From the NCBI RefSeq assembly GCF_046630445.1, contig NC_092341.1, positions 258,212,001-258,276,000 of the forward strand: DNA of 64,000 nucleotides, written 5' to 3'. Positions 11,695-22,063 of the stretch are shown here, one piece after another. The stretch is from Rutidosis leptorrhynchoides (Eukaryota; Streptophyta; Magnoliopsida; Asterales; Asteraceae). The translations under genes were made by a program, and so were the position numbers. Positions within the stretch are counted from its first letter, which is position 1. Each line of letters opens with the position of its first letter. A model generated the notes under the pieces. That model did no database searches. It saw only the letters and a program-made list of their open reading frames with translations, and was not told the DNA's origin.

Positions 11695-12112
11695 ATGAAG
11701 ACTTCCTGTGAACTAAACCATGGTCTAATGCTACACGCTTTGATCACTAAACGTAATAATGACACACTTCCGAGTGAAATAGTATCATTAATCAGAGGTA
11801 AATTGGACGGAGTAAGAAAAGAATCCAGATGCGAAGATAATAAGTTACAATTTGGTAAAGGAAAATCAAAATCCGCAGCGAAAAGAAGAGCACAACACCT
11901 TGAAAAATGTCACAAATGCGGAAAATGGTCACACGAAGGTAAATGTTCAGATAATCAAACCTATTCAGACACCGAATTTGTTACTTTATGCAGAGATGGA
12001 CCGTTCATATGTTTAAAAGAAAAAAACATTAAATGCTCGAGGTTACGCCTATGTAGCCATGGAAAATCAATTAGTCCGACTATCTTATGAGTGGGCTAGA
12101 GCATATCACTAA
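11695..12112 (+). pseudogene. Small post-pol ORF with zinc knuckle (ORF2)
   Basis: Not a standard domain of these elements that I recognise. The ATG at 11695 starts MKTSCELNHGLMLHALITKR; a Lys/Arg-rich middle (GKGKSKSAAKRRA) and a knuckle of form C-x2-C-x4-H-x3-C (CHKCGKWSHEGKC, about 11908-11946) follow. The last part is shifted by one extra A in the run at about 12020, giving a stop at 12090; in the other frame it continues to a TAA at 12110-12112, where element 2 lines up. A T-rich tract ending in AG lies 14 bp before the ATG (T8AG at 11674-11683), a possible splice acceptor. The knuckle and basic character suggest nucleic-acid binding; the function is unknown. Confidence 0.65.
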
Positions 12113-12581
12113 GAATTATATTTCACAGTTAAGTTTGTACAGTTTTTTTATTTTTTTTTATTTTTAACCTTTTGATAATAAACGCTAATTTGTTCGCTAT
12201 AAAGTATTAAATTGGTATTCAATAAAATTAGATCTTGCGACCGAAATTATTGATATCATACAAAAATTTATTACATCACTGCGAAATTTAACGTTTATTC
12301 TTAAGATATAATATCTTTAATCAATCAACCCAAAATATTTCAAAAATTCGTCATGAGTTAAATTAGGTCATGGAACCGAAATTACTTTACCGAAAAGAGG
12401 GGCGCATATTTTTGATAATATTTGATTGATTAAAGTGGGATAAAAGCCAAAAAGATTTTTAATTTTTACCATGTTTTTAAAATTAATATTAAATAAATAT
12501 TGTAAACTTTTAAAATTGTAAATATTTGGAAAATTAATTTTTTTAATATAAGTTTGTATGTATAAAAACAAAAAAATAATT

Positions 12582-12714
12582 TAAGTTTGGTGTGAATTTA
12601 TAATATGAATTTTTAATTAAGTTTGGTGTGATTTTTTTAATTTTATGCATTTTAAATTTAAGTTTGGTGTGATTTTTTTTTAATTTTATGCATTTTAAAT
12701 TTAAGTTTGGTGTC
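12582..12714 (+). repeat. Four tandem AAGTTTGGTGTG units
   Basis: The word TTAAGTTTGGTGTG (last copy ending TGTC) begins near 12581, 12617, 12658 and 12701, about every 36-43 bp, with AATTTTATGCATTTTAAA in the linkers. Element 2 has three copies on the minus strand (about 21055-21190). Confidence 0.8.
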
Positions 12715-12939
12715 AATTTAAAAACAAAAATTTACTTTATTTCGTAAGTTAAAAATATGATTTTTAAAATTCGTCGTGAGTTGAAGACTAGGTCTTTGAA
12801 CCGAAATTGCTTTACCCAAGGGAGGGACGAGAACTTTTATTATCATTATTTTTAATCTTATTGAATTAAAGTATGCCAAAAAAAAAACATTAAAAAACCC
12901 AAAAATCTAAGCTTTTAAAACCGCGCTTTAAATAGACAA

Positions 12940-13025
12940 ATTTTAAAATTTTGTTGAGGGACGGACTAGGACATCGTTCCGAAACGACCTCGTCCTAAAT
13001 AACAAGGGAAACAAAATTTTAAAAT
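12940..13025. repeat. Imperfect inverted repeat / hairpin module
   Basis: Outer arms TTTTAAAATTTTGTT and AACAAAATTTTAAAA, middle arms AGGAC and GTCCT, inner arms CGTT and AACG give a nested stem of about 80 nt. Two diverged relatives lie at 12345-12425 and 12766-12845, sharing AACCGAAATT and CTTTACC words. All three are kept in element 2. Confidence 0.6.
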
Positions 13026-13076
13026 TAATTAATTAATTATTTTATAAGTTAAGATTTTAAAAAAAAAAAAAAAAGA

Positions 13077-13150
13077 GGCCGCGACTCGCGGAGTTTGTAA
13101 AGGGCAAACACCGCAAGTCGCGGAGCTTGCAAAATACAGAAAAAAATAAA
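13077..13150 (+). promoter_or_regulatory. Palindrome pair with TATA-like box before env-position ORF
   Basis: Centres at 13085 (CCGCGACTCGCGG) and 13117 (CCGCAAGTCGCGG), 32 bp apart. An AATAAAAC box at 13145-13152 lies 28 bp after the second centre, close to the 29-bp spacing in the LTR promoter. The first exon of the next ORF starts 120 bp downstream. This could be an internal promoter; the box is not a perfect TATA. Confidence 0.45.
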
Positions 13151-13267
13151 ACGTAAAGAAACAGATCAGTCCACACACCACACACAAAAATACTGCGAAA
13201 ACACAGCGAAAAACACTCCCAAAATCGAAATTTTTCACCAAAAATCATCACATTTTTTACTAAAATC

Positions 13268-15157
13268 ATGTTGAGAAGGATGCTATCAAGGAATTACTCA
13301 AGAAAAACGGTAAATTTCTACACCAAAACACCATTTAATTCGAAAATTAGTGTTCTTGAGCCATTTTATACCTAATTCGATTTTGATGCTTTTTAGTGTA
13401 ATTATGATTAAATTGTTTATGTATTATGCTTGTATAACCTAGATTGATGCTATTTAACATGATTAGAAGCCTTAAACTTCAAATTTTGAGTAATCTAGGG
13501 TTTGTGTTCTTGAGCAATTTGGGGCTTTTTGATATAAACAAATTATGGCCGATTTTTGTCATGAATTGTTGCTAAATTAAGTAGTGTAACATGTTTAGGT
13601 AGTTAAATGATCCAAACTTTGAGTCTAAACATGGTTTTTGAGAATTAAAGTGGACTTTTTCAAGTCTAAAATTCATGAACTTGATTTTTGAGAGATAATG
13701 CCATTTGAAACTTGTTTAATTGCTAATAATGATTATTTTGACATGTTATTTGAGTTGAATGCTTATGAACTTGGCGAACATTTTCGTATATGCTTATTTG
13801 AAAAAGTGTAGATTTGATAAAAATATGAAAATGAGCATAAGTTTGATATAAATTGAACATGTCATTGTAATTATTTTGATTGATGATTTTGCTGACACTA
13901 ATGCATATTTGGATGCACAAAAATTGTATTTGATGTGTTTTGCAGACCGAAAGAGGTGAATCTTCATCTCAAGCTCGCATTGTTCCTCCTGAGAATGCGG
14001 AACAACAGGATGTTGATAGCTATTATAAACAAGATATACCTCATCCAGTTATGACATTCTCCGATATGCACGTGGAAAATTTGCACCCGAACTTGAGATT
14101 TGACAGACGTTGGATAGATTATCCAAAATACCAAAGGGGCTTGCATACTCTTCATTCTAAAGCTGTTGAAGTACCTAGGGTAATAGAATGGGAACCATTA
14201 GAAGCTGTAGAATTGGCCGAGCCAATTAGAGAATTACTTACACAGAGGTATGGTAATTCTACTTTTAATGATTGGGTACGATTATTCAACATGCGTAGAC
14301 CTGTATATAAAGTATGGTGCGAAGAATTATTGTGTAGTATAGAAATAAATGATCGGGTAGCTAGTTTAATCGATCGAAGTTTTATTAGATTTTTGTTAGG
14401 AGGTTCGATACGCCACATGTCTCTACTAGACATGGCTCAGGCCTTACGTATATATACGCCTGAGGAGCTAGCATCTGCCGATTGTCGAGGGTTGATATTG
14501 AATGGTAGGAAGATTGATGAAAATTTTGATACGCATGGTGTATGGAGTCAAATGACTAGCCATCACCGATTTAAAGGAGGAAATTACTCTTATTTGGATA
14601 TAGATAGAGCTGAGTTAAGAGTAATTCACAGGTTTCTAGCGAACTCGATTACACAGCGAGGTAAAAATAAGGAAAAGGTTAATGAACAGGATTTGTTTTA
14701 CCACATGTGTATTCGAGACCCACAAAGCACTGTAAGTATACCTTATTGTGTGGGTTATTATTTATCAGCTATGGTTAGGGGGATGAGAACGCACAGTATA
14801 ATAGGAGGTGGTATATTTATTACATTAATTGCTGAGTATCTCAATGTGGATATAAGTCGGGGGGGATTATTAATCGAAGAACCAGAACTCCACGATACAA
14901 TTGGTTTAAATGTATATCATGGTGCTAAAGTTTTGAAGAGGCGAAATAACGCCGCAGTAGCTTATAATGGAAGACATCTACAGGTTGAGAGAAATCAACA
15001 GCCAGGTAATGTGGGAGGGGGAAATGAAATGACAGAAATGCAAAGGTTTATAGCTTCACAAGAATATGAAAAGGAAAATAAAAGCCAAAATGTTACCTCG
15101 GAAAGGACATATCTGACAGAAATGCAAAGGTTTATAGCTTCACAAGAAATGAAATGA
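13268..15157 (+). CDS. Spliced env-position ORF (ATHILA ORF-1-like), element 1
   Basis: Proposed exons 13268-13309 (ATG plus 13 codons, MLRRMLSRNYSRKT) and 13946-15157, about 417 aa. The long frame has no ATG before its residue 38 or so, and the exon join is in phase. The body resembles the plant ATHILA ORF-1 family found after pol: RFLLGGSIRHMSLLDMAQAL, a Trp-rich central part and RVIHRFLANSITQRG. I see no signal peptide or membrane segment, so it is not a convincing envelope protein. The first 235 residues or so are nearly identical to element 2; after about 14640 the two diverge sharply. The C-terminus is a local duplication (TEMQRFIASQE twice) and lacks the tail seen in element 2. The function of this family is unknown. 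Confidence 0.7.
13310..13945 (+). other. Predicted intron of env-position ORF, element 1
   Basis: 636 bp, from ACG|GTAAAT to TTTTGCAG|ACC, phase 0. Element 2 has an intron of the same length with the same borders (20474-19839). It is AT-rich with no other gene. Confidence 0.65.
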
Positions 15158-15190
15158 CAGAAATGCAAATTGTTACCTCGGAAAGGACAT
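15031..15190 (+). repeat. Short duplicated blocks at the end of the env-position ORF
   Basis: The block 15031-15064 returns at 15115-15148 and, in part, at 15153-15169; TGTTACCTCGGAAAGGACAT is at 15091-15110 and 15171-15190. The second word belongs to the downstream non-coding region (about 1160-1180 in element 2). This looks like filler DNA at the scar of a deletion of about 840 bp. Confidence 0.7.
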
Positions 15191-16549
15191 AAATTGAGAA
15201 ACAAACCAAAATGTTAGAATTCATTTAAAATGGAATAGAGGACAATAAAAAGGAAAATAAAAGCCAAGTGTGGGAAAATTTACCAAGTTATTTTAAACAT
15301 ATATCACATATATTTAAAGATACAAAATACTTTTGCTTTGGACTAAACTAAAAAGTTTTACCCGATTTACTGTAAGAAAGATGGATCTACACGATGAATC
15401 AATTCCATCATTTAAAAGGAAGTAAAGTCTTCCGAAAAAGAAACGCGCTTCTTGATTTAGGTCAGGAAGTTGTCGTCCAGACCAGCTGTAGGTTGACGAA
15501 AAATCTAGAAAAGTCATCTCTAAAATCAGCAGGAAATCCACGGACCTCAGCATAAAACAGGGTCGCCAAGTGGTCAGACTTATCCTAACCATGAGAGGAT
15601 CTGTCTCGTAAAATGGGGAGGACGCCGTGCAAATTAGCTGGATAAGACTAATGAATCTGATCCCCAGAAAGGATAATCTCCTTAAAGATCAAAAATCAGC
15701 TTTTAAGACTGATATTACTCAATCCTTGAAATTAACCTTAAAGATTGAGAATTCAAACTCATGGAATTCAATGATATCTAAACTCGAGCTTGAACGAGAA
15801 AATATTTTGATCAAAATTACAAACAGATTTGTTTTCTAAAAACTCATTTTCAATGCGTTCATTACCATTGAACTTAAAATCCTAGGAATTCACCTGGAAT
15901 TCATTAGGACATCTGAACCAAATCGGGTGTCAACCGTAAGAACGGTGGTTGCATAGTATGGTCAAAGACAGGACCTTGTGCCAGACCAAAAAATTATAAG
16001 GGTGTGCTTTACTATTGCTCCTACAAAGGATAGTAATTGCGTCTGACACGTCATAGACCATAATTAAAAGCATGTCAGGGGACATTGCCTTAACAGTTAC
16101 TTGTTCAACGCTTTCCTTTACAACCGGACGGTAGTTTACCAAAAGGTAATATTCGGAGCAAGTATGCTGGACGTGTTGCTTTCCCAATACAAGGTTAGCA
16201 AGTGGGTGACACAAAACCGCAAGTTTTGAGCTAAAATTTTCAAATCTGAAACCCACCAAACCTACAAAAATAATTTGCAAACACCGGTGATGGGTTATTC
16301 CGGAAATTTATCTAGGGTAAAAGCTAGATTTAATTTTCAAAAGATCAAATATTTTCATAAAGATCCAATTTCCTTAAAGGATCTAAATTTTTATAGTCAT
16401 GTGGGACTGTAAACCACATCGTTACTACCATTGTTTATACCGCCGTAAAGAAATCACTGATGTACAAAGTGTGAAGAATAAAGAAGTGATTCTAGTATTT
16501 CAAAGACTATATTGCTTGAGGACAAGCAACGCTCAAGTGTGGGAATATT
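15158..16549 (+). other. 3' non-coding region of element 1 with polypurine tract
   Basis: Matches 1-1175 (minus) of element 2. It contains AAGTGTGGGAAAA at about 15266-15278 and ends with AAGTGTGGGAATATT next to the 3' LTR, the likely plus-strand primer. Short frames here (for example 15627-15839 and 15930-16280) have relatives only in the other element copy and no protein character I recognise. Confidence 0.75.
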
Positions 16550-16937
16550 TGATAGTGCTAAAAACGAACATATATTTCATAGCATTATTCCTCAAGAAAG
16601 ACAAGCTTTTAGTTGCAATTGTTCTATTTACAAGTGATATTCGTTTAAATAATAAAAGGTGAAGACAAAAGACAGATTCGACGAATTGAAGACGCAAATG
16701 ACCAAAAAGCTCAAAAGTACAAAATACAATCAAATAGGTTCTAATTATTGATAAGAAACGTCTCGAAATTACAAAAGTACAAGATTCAAAACGCAAAGTA
16801 CAAGATATTAAATTGTACGCAAGGACATTCGAAAATCCGGAACCGGGACCAGAGTCAACTCTCAACGCTCGACGCAACGGACTAAAAATTACAAGTTAAC
16901 TATGTATATAAATATAATATAATATATAATTAATTAT

Positions 16938-17033
<96 letters not shown>

Positions 17034-18620
17034 TTATATAATAATCCGTCGGCAAGAAAGGATCCAAAATGGAGTGAGCTGTAAAATCGAACTCCGCGAG
17101 TTGCGGAGTTTGAAGAAGGAAAGGGCCGCGAGTCGCGGAGCCCCTAATTTTGAAAATCCCTATAAAAGCCAGCGCAATTCGACGAGTTTTAAGATCCATA
17201 ATCTATCTCTCTCTCAATATATACGTAAATATATAGATATATATAATTTATATTTTAATTTTAATTTTAATTTTAAATCCTAATAACAAGGGTATGTTAG
17301 CGAATGTTGTAAGGGTGTAAGTCAAAATTCTGTCCGTGTAACGCTACGCTTTTTTTAATCATTGTAAGTTATGTTTATATTATTTTCATTAATGTCTCGT
17401 AGCTAAGTTATTATTATGCTTATTTAATACCGAAGTAATCATGATGTTGGGCTAATTACTAAAATTAGGTAATTGGGCTTTGTACCATAATTGGGGTTTG
17501 GATAAAAGAACGACAATTGTGGAAATTAGACTATGGACTATTAATGGGTTTTATATTAACTAAACAATACCTTGTTAATTTAATATACAAACTTATAATT
17601 TGACGTATTTATATATAACCACATACGCTTGACTGGGTACGGTGGGCAGGATATCTATAAATACCAATAATTATTCATTTTACCGGACACAGAACTGGAT
17701 TAATAGTTAATAGACTTGTTGAAACAGAGGTGAATTACATTCAAGGGTAATTGGTGTAATTGTTAACAAAGTTGTAAAACCTTGGTTTACATGCAGTCGA
17801 TAACCAGGTGTATTCATTAAACAAAGTATTAAAACCTTGTTACAATTCGAATCCCCAATTAGTTGAAATATTTGACTTCGGGAATAAGAATAATTTGACG
17901 AAGGCTTTCGCTCTTTATATTTATGACTGATGGACTATTATGGACAAATCCGTATGGACATATTAAATAATCCAGGACAAAGAACAATTAACCCATGGGC
18001 ATAAAACTAAAATCAACACGTCAAACATCATGATTACGGAAGTTTAAATAAGCATAATTCTTTTATTTCATATTTAATATCCTTTATTTTATATTTAATT
18101 GCACTTCTAATTATCGTACTTTTATTTATTGTTATTGTATTTAATTGAACTTTTAATTATCGTACTTTTTAATTATCGCAATTTTATTTTATTGCACTTT
18201 TATTTATCGCAATTTTTTTATCGTTATTTACTTTACGCTTTAAATTAAGTCTTGTATTTATTTTTAATATTTTACATTAGGTTTTAACTGCGACTAAAGT
18301 TTTAAAAATCGACAAACCGGTCATTAAACGGTAAAACCCCCCTTTATAATAATAATATTACTTATATATATATATTTGTATTTTTATAAAATAAAACTAA
18401 TATAGCGTTAAGCTTTGTTAAAAGATTCCCTGTGGAACGAACAGGACTTACTAAAAACTACACTACTGTACGATTAGGTACACTGCCTATAAGTGTTGTA
18501 GCAAGGTTTAAGTATATCCATTCTATAAATAAATAAATATCTTGTGTAAAATTGTATCATATTTAATAGTATTTCGTTGTAAAATTTAATAGTATTTTAT
18601 ACCCCCTAGCTTTAACATCA
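16550..18620 (+). repeat. 3' LTR of Athila element 1
   Basis: TGATAGTG...TTTAACATCA, aligned over its length with 2135-4162. It differs by a much longer first TA tract (16944-17028), a shorter second one and a few substitutions. Confidence 0.93.
17090..17168. promoter_or_regulatory. Palindrome pair and TATA box in 3' LTR
   Basis: Centres at 17100 and 17132, 32 bp apart; TATAAAAG at 17161 is 29 bp after the second centre. The second palindrome reads GGGCCGCGAGTCGCGGAGCC, whereas the 5' LTR has GGGCTGCGAGTCGCAGAGCC. The two changed bases are symmetric, so the 5' copy stays palindromic. Confidence 0.8.
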
Positions 18621-18625
18621 TTGGC
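18621..18625. repeat. Target-site duplication TTGGC, right copy
   Basis: Equal to 2130-2134. It lies within the env-position ORF of element 2. Confidence 0.9.
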
Positions 18626-19838
18626 GTCGCCTATAATCCTCGTATACTCGCTCGGAGTTCCACTGCTCGTACATACTATGTCTGGCCGCGCTCGTCATTG
18701 CTTCCTCATCTATACGAACGTGGACGTCAAGAATAGCATCTCGTAAGACATCCCTAATGTCTTTCGCTTCCTCCATTTCCTCGTCTGAGCCCCTTTCTAC
18801 CTGTGGATGAGGTCCCTCATAGGGTACTGCCTGGTTACGTCTACTTTTCAATACCTTAGCACTCACATAAACTTTCAATCCTAAGGGCTCAACCTGTTCT
18901 CTACAAAGCTGTAATAGACCCCCTTGGTTCCTATCAACACCTAAATACTCTCTAATGAGAGTAACAAAAATACCTCCTCCTATTATACTCTCGTCCTGCA
19001 TTCCCTCTACCATTTTAGATAAATAAAAAGCAACATAGTAAGGGATATTGACAAAGCTTCTAGGATCCCGAATACACTTTAGGTAGAATAAATCATGTAA
19101 GGTAATTTTTTCTTTATTGTGACCTCTCTGTGTAATCGAGTTGGCTAAAAACCTGTGAATTACTCTTAATTCAGCTCTATCTATATCCAAATAAGAGTAA
19201 TTTCCCCCTTTAAATCGGTGATGGCTAGTCATTTGACTCCATACACCATGCGTATCAAAATTTTCATCAATTTTCCTACCATTTAGTATCAACCCTCGAC
19301 AATCGGCATATGCTAGCTCCTCAGGCGTATATATACGTAAGGCCTGAGCCATGTCTAGTAGAGACATGTGGCGCATCGAACCTCCTAACAAAAATCTAAT
19401 AAAAGAACGATCGGTTAAACTAGCTACCCGATCATTTATTTCTATACTACACAATAATTCTTCACACCATACTTTATATACAGGTCTACGCATGTTGAAT
19501 AATCGTACCCAATCGTTAAAAGTAGAATTACCATACCTCTGTGTAAGTAATTCCCTAATTGGCTCGGCCAATTCTACGGCTTCTAATGGTTCCCATTCTA
19601 TTACCCTAGGTACTTCAACAACTTTAGAATGAAGAGTATGCAAGCCCCTTTGGTATTTTGGATAATCTATCCAACGTCTGTCTAATCTCAAGTTCGGGTG
19701 CAAATTTTTCACGTGCATATCTGAAAATATCATAACTGGATGAGGTATATCTTGTTTGTAATGGTTATCAACATCCTGTTGTTCCGCATTCTCAGGAGGA
19801 GCATTGCGAGCTTGGGATGAAGATTCACCCCTTTCAGT

Positions 19839-20474
19839 CTGCAAAACACATCAAACACAATTTTTGTGCATCCAAATATGCATTAGTGTCAGCAAAATCA
19901 TCAATCAAAATAATTATAATGACATGTTCAATTTATATCAAACTTATGCTCATTTTCATATTTTTATCAAATCTATACTTTTTCAAATAAGCATATACGA
20001 AAATGTTCGCCAAGTTCATAAGCATTCAACTCATATAACATGTCAAAATAATCATTATTAGCAATTAAACAAGTTTCAAATGGCATTATCTCTCAAAAAT
20101 CAAGTTCATGAATTTTAGACTTGAAAAAGTCCACTTTAATTCTCAAAAACCATGTTTAGGCTCAAAGTTTGGATCATTTAACTACCTAAACATGTTACAC
20201 TACTTAATTTAGCAATAATTCATGACAAAAATCGGCCATAACCTGTTTATATCAAAAAGCCCCAAATTGCTCAAGAACACAAACCCTAGATTACTCTAAA
20301 TTTGAAGTTTAAGGCTTCTAATCATGTTAAATAGCATCAATCTAGGTTATACAAGCATAATACATAAGCAAATTAAGCATAATTACACTAAAAAGCATCA
20401 AAATCGAATTGGGTATAAAATTGCTCAAGAACACTAATTTTCGGATTAAAGGGTGTTTTGGTGTAGAAATTTAC
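19839..20474 (-). other. Predicted intron of env-position ORF, element 2
   Basis: 636 bp with donor ACG|GTAAAT at 20474 and acceptor TTTTGCAG|ACT ending at 19839, in phase 0. Same length and borders as in element 1. Confidence 0.65.
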
Positions 20475-20516
20475 CGTTTTTCTTGAGTAATTCCTTGATA
20501 GCATCCTTCTCAACAT

Positions 20517-21664
20517 GATTTTGTAAAAAATTTGATGAAAAATGGTCAAAAATTGCGAATTTAGTGTGTTTTTTTCGCAGTTATTTTGGGTTGTGGTGTG
20601 CAAACTGATCTGATCCAGCGTTTTTATTTTTTTCTGGATTTTTTATCCTCCGTGACTTGCGGTGAATTTCTTCTTCAAACTCCGCGAGTCGCGGAGTTCC
20701 CCCCTTTTTTTTATTTATAAACTTTAACTTATAAAATAAATATAAAATAAATTTAAAATTTTGTTTCCCTTGTTATTTAGGACGAGGTCGTTTCGGAATG
20801 ATGTCCTAGTCCGTCCCTCGACAAAATTTTAAAATTTGTCAATTTAAAGCGCGGTTTTAAAAGCAAAGATTTATGGGTTTTTTAATGTTTTTGGCATACT
20901 TTAATTCAATAAGATTAAAAATAATGATAATAAAAGTTCTCGTCCCTCCCTCGGGTAAAGCAATTTCGGTTCAACGACCTAGTCTTCAACTCACGACGAA
21001 TTTTAAAAATCATATTTTTAACTTAGCGAAATAAAGTAAATTTTTGTTTTTAAATTCACACCAAACTTAAATTAAAAATGCATAAAATTAAAAATTCATA
21101 TTTTAAAAAATAATAAAAAAAATCACACCAAACTTAAATTAAAATGCATAAAATTCAAAATTAATATTAAAAATTCACACCAAACTTAAATTAAATTTTG
21201 TTTTTATACATACAAACTTATATTAAAAATATTAATTTTTTCAAATATTTACAATTTTAAATATATATTAATTTTAAAAACATGGTAAAAATAAAATAAA
21301 AATCTTTTTGGCTTTTATCTCACTTTAATCAATCAAATATTATCAAAAATATGCGCCCCTCTTTTCGGTAAAGTAATTTCGGTTCCCTGACCTAATTTAA
21401 CTCATGACGAATTTTTGAAATATTTTGGGTTGATTGATTAAAGATATTTATACCTTAAGAATAAACGTTAAATTTCGCAGTGATGTAATAAATTTTTGAA
21501 TGATATCAATAATTTTGGTCGCCAAACCTAATTTTATTCAATACCAATTTAATACTTTATAGCGAACAAATTAGCGTTTATTATCAAAAGGTTAAAAATA
21601 AAAATAAAAATAAAAACTGTACAAACTTACCTGTGAAATAGATTTCTTAGTAATATGCTCTAGC
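20517..21664 (-). other. Non-coding region of element 2 with palindrome pair and hairpin modules
   Basis: Counterpart of 12113-13267. The palindrome centres are 20688 (AACTCCGCGAGTCGCGGAGT, perfect) and 20656 (CTCCGTGACTTGCGG), 32 bp apart. An AATAAAAA box on the minus strand lies at about 20622-20628, next to the first exon. Hairpin modules are at about 20757-20835, 20935-21005 and 21345-21425. No gene seen. Confidence 0.75.
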
Positions 21665-22063
21665 TCACTCATAAGATAGTCGGACTAATTGGTTTTCCAT
21701 GGCTACATAGGCGTAACCTCGAGCATTTAATGTTTTTTCTTCTAAACATATGAACAGTCCATCTCTGCATAAAGTAACAAATTCGGTGTTTGAATAAGTT
21801 TGATTATTTGAACATTTACCTTCGTGTGACCATTTTCCGCATTTGTGACATTTTTCAAGGTGTCATGCTCTTCTTTTCGCTGCGAATTTTGATTTTCCTT
21901 TACCAAATTGTAACTTATTATCTTCGCATCTGGATTCTTTTCTTACTCCGTCCAATTTACCTCTGATTAATAATACTATTTCACTCAGAAGTGTGTCATT
22001 ATTACGTTTAGTGATCAAAGCGTGTAGCATTAGACCATGGTTTAGTTCACAGGAAGTCTTCAT
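21665..22063 (-). pseudogene. Small zinc-knuckle ORF (ORF2), element 2
   Basis: ATG at 22063; MKTSCELNHGL start and the same basic middle and CHKCGKWSHEGKC knuckle as in element 1. A TGA at about 21865-21863 interrupts it where element 1 has CAA; the remaining frame runs on through the knuckle to a TGA at 21667-21665. CAA in one copy and TGA in the other could both derive from an ancestral CGA by the two possible CpG transitions. Confidence 0.6.

Larger units (their letters stand above)
12113..13267 (+). other. Non-coding region between ORF2 and the env-position ORF
   Basis: About 1.15 kb without a supported gene. It holds three diverged hairpin-like modules (about 12345-12425, 12766-12845 and 12940-13025), the AAGTTTGGTGTG repeats (12582-12714), an A run (13057-13074), a palindrome pair (13077-13128) and an AATAAAAC box at 13145. 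The same features in the same order occur in element 2 (20517-21664). Confidence 0.75.
2135..18620 (+). mobile_element. Athila-type Ty3/gypsy retrotransposon, element 1 (complete, degraded)
   Basis: About 16.5 kb, bounded by two LTRs that start TGATAGTGCTAAAAACGAA and end TTTAACATCA, with TTGGC duplicated at both ends. Order inside: tRNA-Asp-type primer site, long leader, gag, protease, RT, RNase H, integrase, a zinc-knuckle ORF, a spliced ORF in the env position, a long 3' non-coding region and a purine-rich tract. The DLGAS protease, FMDD RT motif, tRNA-Asp primer and ATHILA ORF-1-like third ORF place it in the Athila lineage. All pol parts are broken, so it cannot act alone. By eye I count four substitutions between the two LTRs over their last 270 bp or so, which suggests a fairly recent insertion. 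Confidence 0.95.
18621..20516 (-). pseudogene. Env-position ORF of element 2, split by element 1
   Basis: Exon 1 is 20516-20475 (same 14 residues as element 1), intron 20474-19839, exon 2 19838-18621, then 38 codons at 2129-2013. Without element 1 it would be an uninterrupted protein of about 458 aa. It has the same ATHILA ORF-1-like body, with LYVxAKVL-type motifs, a charged segment (EEMEEAKDIRDVLRDA) and a Gln/Tyr/Pro-rich end. The break lies exactly between a Gln codon (18623-18621) and the His codon at 2129-2127. Apart from the insertion I see no stop or frameshift. Confidence 0.75.

Noticed and set aside
13940-15157. Envelope glycoprotein identity for the env-position ORF
   Set aside because: No signal peptide, membrane segment or cleavage site seen; similarity is to the ATHILA ORF-1 family, so only the position is env-like.
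16533-16877. Frame starting MRRALRVDSGPG on the minus strand of the LTR (also 31186-31560)
   Set aside because: Lies in the LTR, follows the LTR copies exactly and shows no protein-like conservation.
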